Source: an uncultured Porphyromonadaceae bacterium (GTDB lineage Bacteria; Bacteroidota; Bacteroidia; Bacteroidales; Porphyromonadaceae). From it: a stretch of 64,000 bases of DNA. Below the pieces are notes generated by a model. That model did no database searches, had not been told where the DNA came from, and saw only the letters and a program-made list of their open reading frames with translations. Positions 35,403 through 43,586 of this stretch are shown here, piece after piece. Numbering within the stretch: position 1 is the first letter of the stretch; every line of letters begins with the position of its first letter. Made by a program: the position numbers and the translations under genes. The stretch lies in contig CAMYAB010000002.1 of NCBI GenBank assembly GCA_947253625.1, positions 62,001-126,000 on the forward strand, given 5' to 3'.

Positions 35403-37676
35403 TTATTTGTGAAGTATGATGTCTGTATGTCTCTCGTCAATCCCCAACAAGTTTTTCAAAAAAAAGTACTTGATCTTGTTGAAGTAGTATGGGCTGTCTA
35501 GTTCGTGGCTTTTGCCAGGCAGTACGACCATCTCAAAGTTTTTCCCGGCCTTGATCAGTGCATCTGCCATCCTCAGAGTGTTGGAGGGCGGTACATTCTT
35601 GTCCTCGTCTCCTGTCATGAGCAGCAGTGGCCCACTTAGGCGATCCGCCAGCTCTACCGTTGTGGGTATCCGGGTCCTAAAGGAGACCGATCCGTCCGGG
35701 CGGTGGATCTCTTGTACCCCATGGAAGCTCTCTCCCCACCACCGTATGTAGATGTTGTTGTCGTAGTTGCCACTGGCGGCCACGCAGGCTTTGTAGAAGT
35801 CGGGGTAGGTGAGCATTGCTGTCAGTGCCTGAAATCCTCCGCCCGAGTGTCCATAGATACCGACCCTCTCTAGGTCAATGAATGGATACTTATCGGCCAG
35901 TTGTTCCAGTGCAAACTTGTTGTCTTCCAGTGGATAGTCTCTCAGATTTCCGTGCCCGTAGGTATAGAAGTCGTGCCCCCTATATGGAGAGGACCCACGG
36001 GATGGTACTTGTACGACAATAAATCCAAGCTCGGCCAATGACTGGTTAGCATTCTCGTCAAGCGTGAACTCCAGTGGCATCAAGTCTGTCTGTGGCCCTG
36101 GGTAGACGTAGGAGATTACGGGGTATTTCTTGGATGGATCGAGGTCGGACGGGGTGTACATGATACCATATAGATAGGTTTCGTCGTCTTTTGCCAAGCA
36201 TGAGAAAAGTGTGGGTTTTACCCAGCCTGCCTCTAGTGCGTCCTGCTCAGAAAGGCGGTAGATTTCTTTTGGAGTGGAGATAGTCGGCCTGAGTCTCATG
36301 ATGCTGTAGCTCGGTGGTAGATCCATGCGTGAGCACTTGAGCAAGCCATAGTCCCCACCATCGGACAGGGTGAGGTCGTATGCTCCATCGTTGCCCGTGA
36401 TTGCCTTTTCTCCTTGTCCATTCATTGGTACAATGAAGTACCGCTTGTAGTATGAATTGTCCGCTTGTTTTCCACCGTACCCCTCCATGATGAAGTCCTT
36501 CTCGCGCATCTGTACCACTCGACCGGCTACGAGTGCCGGATCGTGTGTGAGTTGTCGGAGTAGCTTCCCTGTGGTGTCGTAGAGGTAGTATTTGCCATAG
36601 CCATCGCGATCGCTCCACCATAGGATTTGGCCACCGCTGAGTATTTGGTAGTCAAAAAGCACTAGGTTGTAGATGGGCTTTGCCTCCTCGCTGATCAGTG
36701 TGTACACCTGACCATCGGGCAGGTTGACCTTGCAGAGTTCTATCCGATCCTTGGGACGTGAAGTGCGTAGCAGATAGAGTACACTATCCGAGCGAAAGGG
36801 GGCCAAGCTGACCTCTTGGTCTGTAAAGTGCTCGATTGGGAGGTACTGGCCACGTTGTGTCTTTCGGTTGTAGCAAAAGAGGCTCTGCCGTGGGGCATTT
36901 GATTCGCCGGGCATTGGCATCTGAAAAGTCTCCACCCTTGGTCGACCTTTGGTGATTGAGTGAATAAGACCTATAGGCTTACCAGCCTCTTCTTTTGTCA
37001 CCAGGTGTACATACACGTCTCCGCACCAAAATCCCGCCGCCGGTCGGATCCTATCTCCATTGCGTATGGTAGTCCGAGTCGGATCCCAGCCCTCCACCGG
37101 TACTGTGTCTCGTTCGCTTTTCTTGCAGAGTAGGAGGCGATCTCCTCTTTGGAGCATGGTCAGCTCGCCATCGGTTGTGGTGTTGGTGTATCGGTCGGCA
37201 GGGTCGGTGGTGTCGAACCTGGTGACCGCCGGATAGCTCCTCGTGCTTTTGGATAGCCGGCCACTCCTCCGATTGTACTCCAGCACGTTTCCACCGTACT
37301 TCAGTAGGATCCGCCTAAAGTTGCGATCCAGCGGATGGACGTTGTACAGCCTAAAGTCTCCCTTATCCAGCTCCTTGCCGGTAATGGCACGATAGTCGGT
37401 GGCAAATGTGTCCAGGTCCTTGATCAAAAGCTCCGACCGACCGCTCTTGGTGTTGACCAGATAGTGATCCACTCGGCCCGAGTGACGGACGTGGTAGTAC
37501 ATATATGGTGTGCCATTGATCCATCGAGGATGGATATAGCTGTCGGGCATGACCGCTTTTACACGGGGCGCAGACTTGGCCTCGACCCTATCCCAGTCTA
37601 CGAGTTGCGCCTCCAAGGGGAGCGTCAGTAGTATGAGCGATACTGCACCGACAAGGACTCTACCGATTTGTGACAT
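35403..37676 (-). CDS. S9-family (prolyl oligopeptidase/DPP IV-like) exported serine peptidase
   Basis: 757 residues with a signal peptide (SLILLTLPLEAQ). The N-terminal two thirds form a beta-propeller (a DPPIV-N-like region with WSDRDGYGKYYLYD repeats). The C-terminal alpha/beta hydrolase has Ser611 in YGHSGGG, Asp692 in GDEDKNVP and His724 in GKSHEL, a complete triad. Such enzymes clip short peptides, often after proline. It is first in the operon, directly ahead of susC, which points to periplasmic or surface processing of imported peptides. A minus-strand TATCTTTG box at 37713-37706 lies 30 nt ahead; no clear -33 partner. Confidence 0.92.
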   Translation of the reverse strand: MSQIGRVLVGAVSLILLTLPLEAQLVDWDRVEAKSAPRVKAVMPDSYIHPRWINGTPYMYYHVRHSGRVDHYLVNTKSGRSELLIKDLDTFATDYRAITGKELDKGDFRLYNVHPLDRNFRRILLKYGGNVLEYNRRSGRLSKSTRSYPAVTRFDTTDPADRYTNTTTDGELTMLQRGDRLLLCKKSERDTVPVEGWDPTRTTIRNGDRIRPAAGFWCGDVYVHLVTKEEAGKPIGLIHSITKGRPRVETFQMPMPGESNAPRQSLFCYNRKTQRGQYLPIEHFTDQEVSLAPFRSDSVLYLLRTSRPKDRIELCKVNLPDGQVYTLISEEAKPIYNLVLFDYQILSGGQILWWSDRDGYGKYYLYDTTGKLLRQLTHDPALVAGRVVQMREKDFIMEGYGGKQADNSYYKRYFIVPMNGQGEKAITGNDGAYDLTLSDGGDYGLLKCSRMDLPPSYSIMRLRPTISTPKEIYRLSEQDALEAGWVKPTLFSCLAKDDETYLYGIMYTPSDLDPSKKYPVISYVYPGPQTDLMPLEFTLDENANQSLAELGFIVVQVPSRGSSPYRGHDFYTYGHGNLRDYPLEDNKFALEQLADKYPFIDLERVGIYGHSGGGFQALTAMLTYPDFYKACVAASGNYDNNIYIRWWGESFHGVQEIHRPDGSVSFRTRIPTTVELADRLSGPLLLMTGDEDKNVPPSNTLRMADALIKAGKNFEMVVLPGKSHELDSPYYFNKIKYFFLKNLLGIDERHTDIILHK

Positions 37677-37991
37677 TGTGAAAAAAACCTTTGTTTAGCT
37701 TGTAGCAAAGATAGTTTCTTTTTTTTAATATCTAGACTACTTTGTCTTCCAATTTGTTGTGATTCTCTCATTTTCTTGTCAAATTCATTTTCGCTCGTCC
37801 GTAAACAAGGGGTGCCCAAGTCCAATTGTGTGAATGCTTGGGCTTTACGAAACAAAAACGGCATTCCAACGGTCCGCCTTGCCCATTTTACCCCGCCGAC
37901 ACCGCACCTGCACTATTTGCTCCTTTTGTGAAATGACAGAGGTTTTCCCTAAATTTGTCCCGTTGCTAATCACTTAGAACAGAGAAAAACT
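37677..37991. other. Divergent intergenic region, S9 operon and fabI
   Basis: 315 bp holding the leaders of both transcripts; no other gene or repeat is visible. Confidence 0.4.
37925..37957 (+). promoter_or_regulatory. Bacteroidota-type promoter for fabI
   Basis: TTTG at 37925-37928 and TAAATTTG at 37950-37957, separated by 21 nt, a full match to the consensus. The fabI start lies 34 nt after the -7 box. Confidence 0.7.
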
Positions 37992-38834
37992 ATGGCATAC
38001 GGATTACTAAAAGGGAAGAGAGGGATTATCTTTGGCGCACTCAATGAGCACTCCATCGCCTGGAAGGTCGCTGAGCGCGTCTGCGCAGAAGGTGCAAAAA
38101 TCACCCTCTCCAATACTGCCGTGGCACTGCGTATGGGCCAACTCGATGCGCTAGCCGAAAAAGTCGGGGCCGAGGTGATTCCCGCCGATGCCACCTCTGT
38201 TGAGGACCTTGCCAAGGTCTTTGAGCGGAGTAGGGAGGTACTAGGGGGCAAGATTGACTTTGTGCTGCACTCCATCGGCATGAGCCCCAACGTCCGCAAA
38301 AACATCCCCTACACCGAGCTAAACTACGGCTATCTATCCAAGACACTAGATATCTCGGCCATCTCTTTTCACAAAATGCTCTCAGTGGCCTATCAGCAAG
38401 ACGCCCTCAGCGAGGGGGCTTCCGTTTTGGCCCTCTCGTATATTGCCGCCGAGCGTGCATTCGTCGGGTACAGCGATATGGCTGATGCCAAAAGCCTGCT
38501 CCAGAGCATCGTCCGGAGCTTCGGACTTATCTACGGCAAAGAAAAAGGAGTCCGCATCAATACCATCTCGCAGTCACCCACACCTACGACTGCAGGCAGT
38601 GGCGTGAGTGGCATGGAGCGACTGAGGCACTTCGCCGAGAAGATGTCTCCCCTTGGCAACGCATCGGCAGAGGATTGCGCCGACTACTGCGTCACCCTCT
38701 TCTCCGACCTCACACGCAAGATAACCATGCAAAACCTCTACAGCGATGGGGGCTTTTCGAGTGTCGGCATGAGTGTGGATGCCCTTGAGCAGTATGTCGG
38801 ATCTGAATATACCCCCATGGACGGTGCACTCTGA
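37992..38834 (+). CDS. fabI: Enoyl-[acyl-carrier-protein] reductase (NADH)
   Basis: 280 residues, short-chain dehydrogenase fold. The N-terminal nucleotide site is KGKRGIIFGALNEHSIAW, typical of FabI (it lacks the usual GxxxGxG of other SDRs). The active site is Tyr150, Tyr160 and Lys167 within LSYIAAERAFVGYSDMADAK, the Y-x6-K spacing of FabI. It reduces enoyl-ACP in the last step of fatty acid elongation and is the target of triclosan-type inhibitors. It is followed by DUF1573 and YkvA-like genes on the same strand. Confidence 0.95.
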   Translation: MAYGLLKGKRGIIFGALNEHSIAWKVAERVCAEGAKITLSNTAVALRMGQLDALAEKVGAEVIPADATSVEDLAKVFERSREVLGGKIDFVLHSIGMSPNVRKNIPYTELNYGYLSKTLDISAISFHKMLSVAYQQDALSEGASVLALSYIAAERAFVGYSDMADAKSLLQSIVRSFGLIYGKEKGVRINTISQSPTPTTAGSGVSGMERLRHFAEKMSPLGNASAEDCADYCVTLFSDLTRKITMQNLYSDGGFSSVGMSVDALEQYVGSEYTPMDGAL

Positions 38835-38889
38835 GAGAACCCCGCAACAAAGCAAAACAATCAAATCATAAAAATAAACAGAAGAAACT

Positions 38890-39279
38890 ATGAGAAAAGT
38901 ACTATACATGCTGGCAACAGCACTATGCCTGACACTGGCAACAAACGCCAACGCACAAGACAAAAAAGCCGTCATCAACCTCCCGGTGACTGAGTACGAC
39001 TTTGGCACCATAAAAGAGGCAGACGGAAAGGTGAGCCACGTCTTTGAGATCAAAAACGTAGGCAACGCACCATTGGTCCTGACACGTGTGATGAGCCCAT
39101 GCGGGTGCACCGTGCCATCCTACAGCAAGGAGCCCGTGGCACCCGGCAAAAGCACCAAGCTGACCGTAACCTACGACCCGGCCGGCCGTATCTATCCTTT
39201 TGTCAAGACGATATCTATCTACAGCAACGGTAAGGAAGGCCCGGAGGTCATCACTATCAAAGGCGAAGTAGTCCGCTGA
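38890..39279 (+). CDS. DUF1573 periplasmic protein
   Basis: 129 residues with a cleavable signal peptide (ending ANAQ). The body is one immunoglobulin-like (ASPM/SPD-2/Hydin-type) domain: EYDFGTIKEADGKVSHVFEIKNVGNAPLVL, then SPCGCTVPSYSKEPVAPGKSTKLTVTYDP. The CGC motif is characteristic of the family. Bacteroidota carry many paralogues; the function is not known. It is 55 bp after fabI. Confidence 0.9.
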   Translation: MRKVLYMLATALCLTLATNANAQDKKAVINLPVTEYDFGTIKEADGKVSHVFEIKNVGNAPLVLTRVMSPCGCTVPSYSKEPVAPGKSTKLTVTYDPAGRIYPFVKTISIYSNGKEGPEVITIKGEVVR

Positions 39280-39286
39280 TCCCGCT

Positions 39287-39730
39287 ATGAGGCGAAAAAG
39301 AGTGACCCCCCTCGGTCTCTGGCAAATCGCTCAGAGCAAGATGAAGCCTATTCATCTTGATGAGGTCGCACGCTACGCCAAGTACTTCAGCGAGCAGTCT
39401 TTTGGGAAAAAGTTGAGAATCGTCGGACGATCCCTTGGCGAAAACATCCTGTTGCCTGTCCTGAGGACCTACTTTGTCCTAAAGTCGCCCCAGACCTCAA
39501 CGAAAGAAAAACTGTTTTTGCTGGGAGCGCTTGGCTACTTTATCCTCCCACTGGACCTCATTCCGGACTTTCTGCCCGGACTTTTGGGCTTCACCGATGA
39601 CCTAGTCGTCATCACGCTAGTGCTCAAGCACCTGAAGGACGCCCTGACACCGGAGATTGAGCAAAAAGCACATCAAGCCTACCGCCGTATCATCAGGCCC
39701 TGTGCCGGCAAAAGCCCCATGACTGACTAG
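39287..39730 (+). CDS. YkvA-like DUF1232 membrane protein
   Basis: 147 residues. The DUF1232 hallmark is near residues 80-110: LGALGYFILPLDLIPDFLPGLLGFTDDLVVI, a hydrophobic hairpin with the conserved Pro-Asp-Leu-Ile-Pro-Asp. Role unknown. It starts 7 bp after the DUF1573 stop and ends the operon before a strong terminator. Confidence 0.88.
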   Translation: MRRKRVTPLGLWQIAQSKMKPIHLDEVARYAKYFSEQSFGKKLRIVGRSLGENILLPVLRTYFVLKSPQTSTKEKLFLLGALGYFILPLDLIPDFLPGLLGFTDDLVVITLVLKHLKDALTPEIEQKAHQAYRRIIRPCAGKSPMTD

Positions 39731-39778
39731 AGCCTACCGCAGGCCAAAACGCCATACAGCCTGCCGTAATTCAATAGA

Positions 39779-39827
39779 AGTGGAGGGTGTGAAAAGGTCA
39801 ATCCTTTTTGCACCCTCCACTCTTTTT
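39779..39827 (+). terminator. Terminator of the fabI-DUF1573-ykvA run
   Basis: A 19-bp stem with two G-U or mismatched positions (arms AGTGGAGGGTGTGAAAAGG and CCTTTTTGCACCCTCCACT), 5-nt loop, then CTTTTT. Confidence 0.85.
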
Positions 39828-39880
39828 GGACTTTTATCCCCCGCCGCCACCCGCACACAAGAAAAAAGACTCCTCAAGAA

Positions 39881-40084
39881 TCCTTTTTTCCTCGGAGAAA
39901 AAGTCGGCAAGGGTGGAGAAAAAGTTGCTTATCTCTAGGGAAAAGATAAAATCACAATGTGATTTCTAGAAATCACATTGTGACGCGAATAAATCACAAT
40001 GTGATTTGAATAAACCACACTGTGATTTCAAGTTTTACGACCGGGGAAAATGGTTTGGAAGTACATAGGGAGGACTTTATAACC
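39881..40084 (+). repeat. Family C composite intergenic array, copy 2
   Basis: Same order as copy 1: GGAGAAAAAG at 39894 and 39915, then four palindromic units at 39949, 39970, 39991 and 40012 (21 bp apart; the second again reads TGTGACGCG), then the TTTGGAAGTACATAGGGAGGA tail. The matching broken second unit shows that the two copies descend from one element. Confidence 0.9.
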
Positions 40085-40121
40085 ATTGCGGTGGACTTTG
40101 AGACCGGTCCGAGTACAAAGA

Positions 40122-40169
40122 AAGTTTCCTCGGAGGAGACCGGTGTCTTCCCCGAGGAAACTTCTTTTC
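40122..40169. terminator. Long bidirectional hairpin
   Basis: AAGTTTCCTCGG pairs perfectly with CCGAGGAAACTT, and inside it GGAGAC pairs with GTCTTC around a 4-nt loop. T-rich tracts follow on both strands. It ends the FadL-like gene on the minus strand and lies just after the family C array on the plus strand. Confidence 0.8.
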
Positions 40170-40209
40170 AGTAGAGGCTGTGGGGCCTCCTATGATCTGC
40201 CGGAGAGGG

Positions 40210-41880
40210 TCAGAAGCTGAGTGTGACGGTCGTGGCAAGAGAGTGCCGGACTTCCCGCATTGCCCCACCTGTGACGCTTGGGAGTTTGGTGTCGGGTAGT
40301 GCGGGGTAGGGATAGACTCCTTCTTTTCGGATGCTATATACGTATGCCAGATCCACGGTCAGGCTCCCGACGCGGACCCCGACCCCGGCAGATGCGGTTT
40401 GGTAGTTGCGTGCCAGTGTGTAGTCGAGGATCATGCCGGAGGCACTGTACTCGCTTTGGATGGTATTGCCACTACCGGGCTTGATTGCTCGGTCCTTGAT
40501 ACCACTCCCGGTGTAGCTGTAGCCGGATCTCAGGGTGAGCCAGTCGAGAGGTTTTAGCTCGAGAGCAATGCTGTGGCGCAACTGGGGGCCAAAGTATTGG
40601 TTGTTTAGCCGAGTGACATCCTCGAGTGCGTCATGGGAGTTTTCACCCGGGAGCATGTACTTGGCACTCCCAAGGTTTCGGTAGGTGAGATCGTAGGTGA
40701 TCATGCCGTACTGATCCAAAAAGACCATGCCACTGAGCGTGAGCTTGCCCGGTAGCCACATTTCGTAGTCGGAGGTGAAGTCTCCTCCGGTGTCATAGAC
40801 GAATGTCTTGTCTTTGGGCTCCTCGAGCAGATCGTTGTAGTAGGAGGCGGAGGCACTGTAGGTCTCGGTGTAGCGGGCGTATTGAGGGAGGAGGTAGGAG
40901 ATGCCCACTCGCCCGTAGTCGCCGATTGCGAAGAGGGCTCCCAGGTTTAGCCCGATGGTCCTGCCGGTAACGTTTAGGTTGTTGTCGTACGTGATACCCT
41001 GCCTGTTTTGTTTGTGTTTGTTTTTGAAAAAGAAGTCTTCGGAATACTCGGAGTGACGTCGGTAGGTACTCCCGGTGGATCGCAGTGTGGCCCCAAAGAA
41101 GTAACGGTCGTCGTAGCCGATCCCGAGGTTGAGGTCTAGAGAATTTTTGCCACCGGCCTCTTTCACAGTCAGTTGGGAGACTTGTGGTAGTAGAAAGATC
41201 TGGTCGCTTTGCTCCGCCTCTTTTTCCCAGACCCAGGTGTTTGGCCGGTAAAATTTTTTGGGTTGTCCAGCGATATTTCCCTCGATGAGGCCGGCATTGA
41301 GTCCCAAGACGATGCTTTGGTTGAGGGGCTGGAGTCGTGGGTCGTACGTGTCGGTGTGCATGTAGCGGTCGAATGGTTGGCCACTCTGCATTGCTTTTAT
41401 GGTCAAGTAGTCGGTGATGCTGGAGGCGGGGAGGGGCATCAGTAGGGTGTAGTTGCGCTTGTGGTTGTAGTCTTTGTTGTAGATGAGCCCCCAGTTGATG
41501 CGTAAAGGCTGATCGGAAAACTCCACACCGGACCCGATGTAGGCGAGGTGGTTGAAGTCGGAGAAGCCGTAGGTGGAGGTGTGGTTTTTCGCCACCTCCT
41601 TGTTTCGAAAGTCGACAGAGTTGCTGCCGAATCCTCCATCAAGACCCAGGGAAAATGCGCCTTGGTAGTAGAGTACGCTACCGGCAGGGTTGATCCATAT
41701 AGCTGTGGGGTCTGCCCCGAGTGCTCCTACGGCATCGCTCATGGCTCTTGCTCGTGCTGTCCCGTGGATGCCCTCCAGGCTGTTGCGATAGCCATCGGAG
41801 GGGGATTGCGCTTGTGCTCCGATAAGTGGTAGCGATCCTAGGAGCAGGGTCGCCAAAAGTAATTGATATCCTTTAGTCAT
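40210..41880 (-). CDS. OmpP1/FadL-family outer-membrane protein
   Basis: 556 residues from the ATG at 41880; the frame extends to 42015, but the upstream part has no signal and overlaps the previous gene, while MTKGYQLLLATLLLG...AQAQ is a proper signal peptide. The start of the mature protein (GIHGTARARAMSDAVGALGADPTAIWINPAGS) is the FadL-type N-terminal hatch pattern, and the chain ends in VTLSF with a terminal Phe typical of barrels. Members carry hydrophobic compounds such as long-chain fatty acids across the outer membrane. It follows the Tyr/Trp/Gly-rich protein gene by 131 bp, and the two may be co-transcribed. Confidence 0.85.
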   Translation of the reverse strand: MTKGYQLLLATLLLGSLPLIGAQAQSPSDGYRNSLEGIHGTARARAMSDAVGALGADPTAIWINPAGSVLYYQGAFSLGLDGGFGSNSVDFRNKEVAKNHTSTYGFSDFNHLAYIGSGVEFSDQPLRINWGLIYNKDYNHKRNYTLLMPLPASSITDYLTIKAMQSGQPFDRYMHTDTYDPRLQPLNQSIVLGLNAGLIEGNIAGQPKKFYRPNTWVWEKEAEQSDQIFLLPQVSQLTVKEAGGKNSLDLNLGIGYDDRYFFGATLRSTGSTYRRHSEYSEDFFFKNKHKQNRQGITYDNNLNVTGRTIGLNLGALFAIGDYGRVGISYLLPQYARYTETYSASASYYNDLLEEPKDKTFVYDTGGDFTSDYEMWLPGKLTLSGMVFLDQYGMITYDLTYRNLGSAKYMLPGENSHDALEDVTRLNNQYFGPQLRHSIALELKPLDWLTLRSGYSYTGSGIKDRAIKPGSGNTIQSEYSASGMILDYTLARNYQTASAGVGVRVGSLTVDLAYVYSIRKEGVYPYPALPDTKLPSVTGGAMREVRHSLATTVTLSF

Positions 41881-42011
41881 GGTTAGGTCCTTTCGTTTGT
41901 AGTTAGCTGATGAGCAAGGAGGCTCTGGGTCCGATCCCGGAGTCGTCTTGCATCCCGGTAGGGGGCTGGTGCGGTGTCCCTTTTGGTGCGGAAGGTTCCA
42001 CACTCCACCGA

Positions 42012-43115
42012 TCACCGGCGGCGTCCTCCGGATCCGTAGGTCCCGGTGTTGTAGGGGTTGGTAGTCCTTGTCGGAGTGGATCGTGTGACAGAGCCACCAC
42101 TGTCGGTCGAGCGTGTGGGGGTGTAGCTGCGTGTGGGAGTGTAGCTTTCGTTCCAGCGCGAGTTGGTACGTGTCTCATAGCTGTCGTAGCGTCCTCCTCT
42201 GCTGTCGTAGTCTCCCCTGCTGTAGTCGGGTACAGTGGCTGTGGCTCGTGTGCGTACAGCTCGTTCGGTCCGTCCTAGGTTGCCACCGTATTGCTCAAAG
42301 TCCTGTGAGTAGCGTCCGGAGGCACGCCCGTAGGCATTGTATCTTCGCTCTACGCGTGTGGACGGGTAGTTGCTGCCGTCGTAGTAGCCCTGTAGGTAGC
42401 CTCGGTCGTAGCTGTGGTAGGGAGTGTCCCAACCATAATAGGAGTAGCCCCATCCTCCACCATAGTACCTCGGGCTATACCAGCCGTCGTAGTACCATGG
42501 GTCGTACCAGCCACCGTAGTATCTCGGGCCATACCAGCCACTGTACCAGGGGTCATACCAGCCACCGTAGCACCAGGGGTTGTACCAGCGGCTATATCTC
42601 CACGACGCTCCATAGTAGGGATAGGTGTTGATCTGGATATTCACTCCGTTTTGCCAGTCTCTGCCGTAGTAGGAGTTGGTCCAGGGATCGTAGTCCATGT
42701 CGTCCAAGATATAGACACGATCCACATTGTTGAGGACAATGGAGTTGCCTGAGTTTTCGCCAAATCTCCGCAGACGCTGAGTGTACTTGCCTCCTTTCGG
42801 GCGAGCGGTGGTGCCCTCCAGTTCATCTAGATTGTCCTCCATTTGCTCGACCGTGACTTTCATACCTCGTCGGTTGTACCAGTCGCTGATCTTTTCTTGT
42901 TCGGACTGTAGTTTTTCGTACTCAGCCTTTTGTTGCTCTCTTTGTTTTTGGAGGCGGGCAGATCGTTCGGCCCTTGCCTTTTTCTCCTGCATACGATACT
43001 CTCGTGCCTTGGAGGGGGTCAGGTAAGCGTTGTCTTGCGCACTTGCCATCTGTCCGAAGAGGAGCAGTACCACAGTGAGTATGCTGGTCGATATAGTCCA
43101 TCTGAGTGTTTTCAT
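42012..43115 (-). CDS. Exported Tyr/Trp/Gly-rich repeat protein
   Basis: 367 residues. Signal peptide (ending MASAQ), a charged coiled-coil-like helix (about residues 37-75, KKARAERSARLQKQREQQKAEYEKLQSEQ), a middle segment with NNVDRVYILDDMDYDPWTNSYYG, then a region of about 80 residues made of imperfect repeats (GWYDPWYSGWYGPRYYG, GWYDPWYYDGWYSPRYYG), and a Ser/Thr/Arg-rich tail. I do not recognise a family; similar aromatic-rich proteins occur in other Porphyromonadaceae. Aromatic repeats of this sort could bind glycans or surfaces. It has an unusual strong Shine-Dalgarno sequence. Confidence 0.75.
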   Translation of the reverse strand: MKTLRWTISTSILTVVLLLFGQMASAQDNAYLTPSKAREYRMQEKKARAERSARLQKQREQQKAEYEKLQSEQEKISDWYNRRGMKVTVEQMEDNLDELEGTTARPKGGKYTQRLRRFGENSGNSIVLNNVDRVYILDDMDYDPWTNSYYGRDWQNGVNIQINTYPYYGASWRYSRWYNPWCYGGWYDPWYSGWYGPRYYGGWYDPWYYDGWYSPRYYGGGWGYSYYGWDTPYHSYDRGYLQGYYDGSNYPSTRVERRYNAYGRASGRYSQDFEQYGGNLGRTERAVRTRATATVPDYSRGDYDSRGGRYDSYETRTNSRWNESYTPTRSYTPTRSTDSGGSVTRSTPTRTTNPYNTGTYGSGGRRR

Positions 43116-43586
43116 ATCTTTTATTCCTCCTAGTTTTTCATGTATGTGTCCATCTTCTCAAGTGAAAGGTACGCAAATATTCTTGAAGTCCTGTGTTTGT
43201 AGTGTTTTTTAGGAGGAAAGTTTGCGTTTTTGCCTTTTTTTGTTTTTGGATTCTCTGTGGATTGGACCTGATCTCTCTCTTCCGCAACTGTTTCATTCGC
43301 CATCTCTGTCTACTCCTCCAGTTAATTGTGCCAATAACTAAAAAATGGTAGATTTGCGTTGCTATAAGAGAAGGGTAATTCTTGGTCTTTCGACCGCTGG
43401 GAATCTCCCCTCTGTTTTTTTTGAAAAAAGTGCGTTGGGCATGACTTCACTTGCTCGCTAGTGTCTGCAGGGTCCTATGATATGAGAAATGTCTCGGACG
43501 TACGCTCTTGTAGCTGTTGTTAGGAAAAAAAAGAAATCGCAACATCGGTCTCGGACCGAATATTTTATTACTATTATTTTTGATTT
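43116..43586. other. Divergent intergenic region
   Basis: 471 bp between the aromatic-rich protein gene and the YidE-type transporter gene. A perfect small hairpin, TCGGTC-TCG-GACCGA (43545-43559), sits 28 nt before the transporter start. No gene or array is visible. Confidence 0.45.
43136..43141 (-). promoter_or_regulatory. Strong Shine-Dalgarno sequence of the aromatic-rich protein gene
   Basis: AGGAGG on the minus strand, 20 nt before the ATG at 43115. Most genes in this window have no such sequence. The spacing is long, so its use is uncertain. Confidence 0.4.

Noticed and set aside
41881..42015. Upstream extension of the FadL-like protein
   Set aside because: It would put 45 residues before an evident signal peptide and overlap the stop of the preceding gene.
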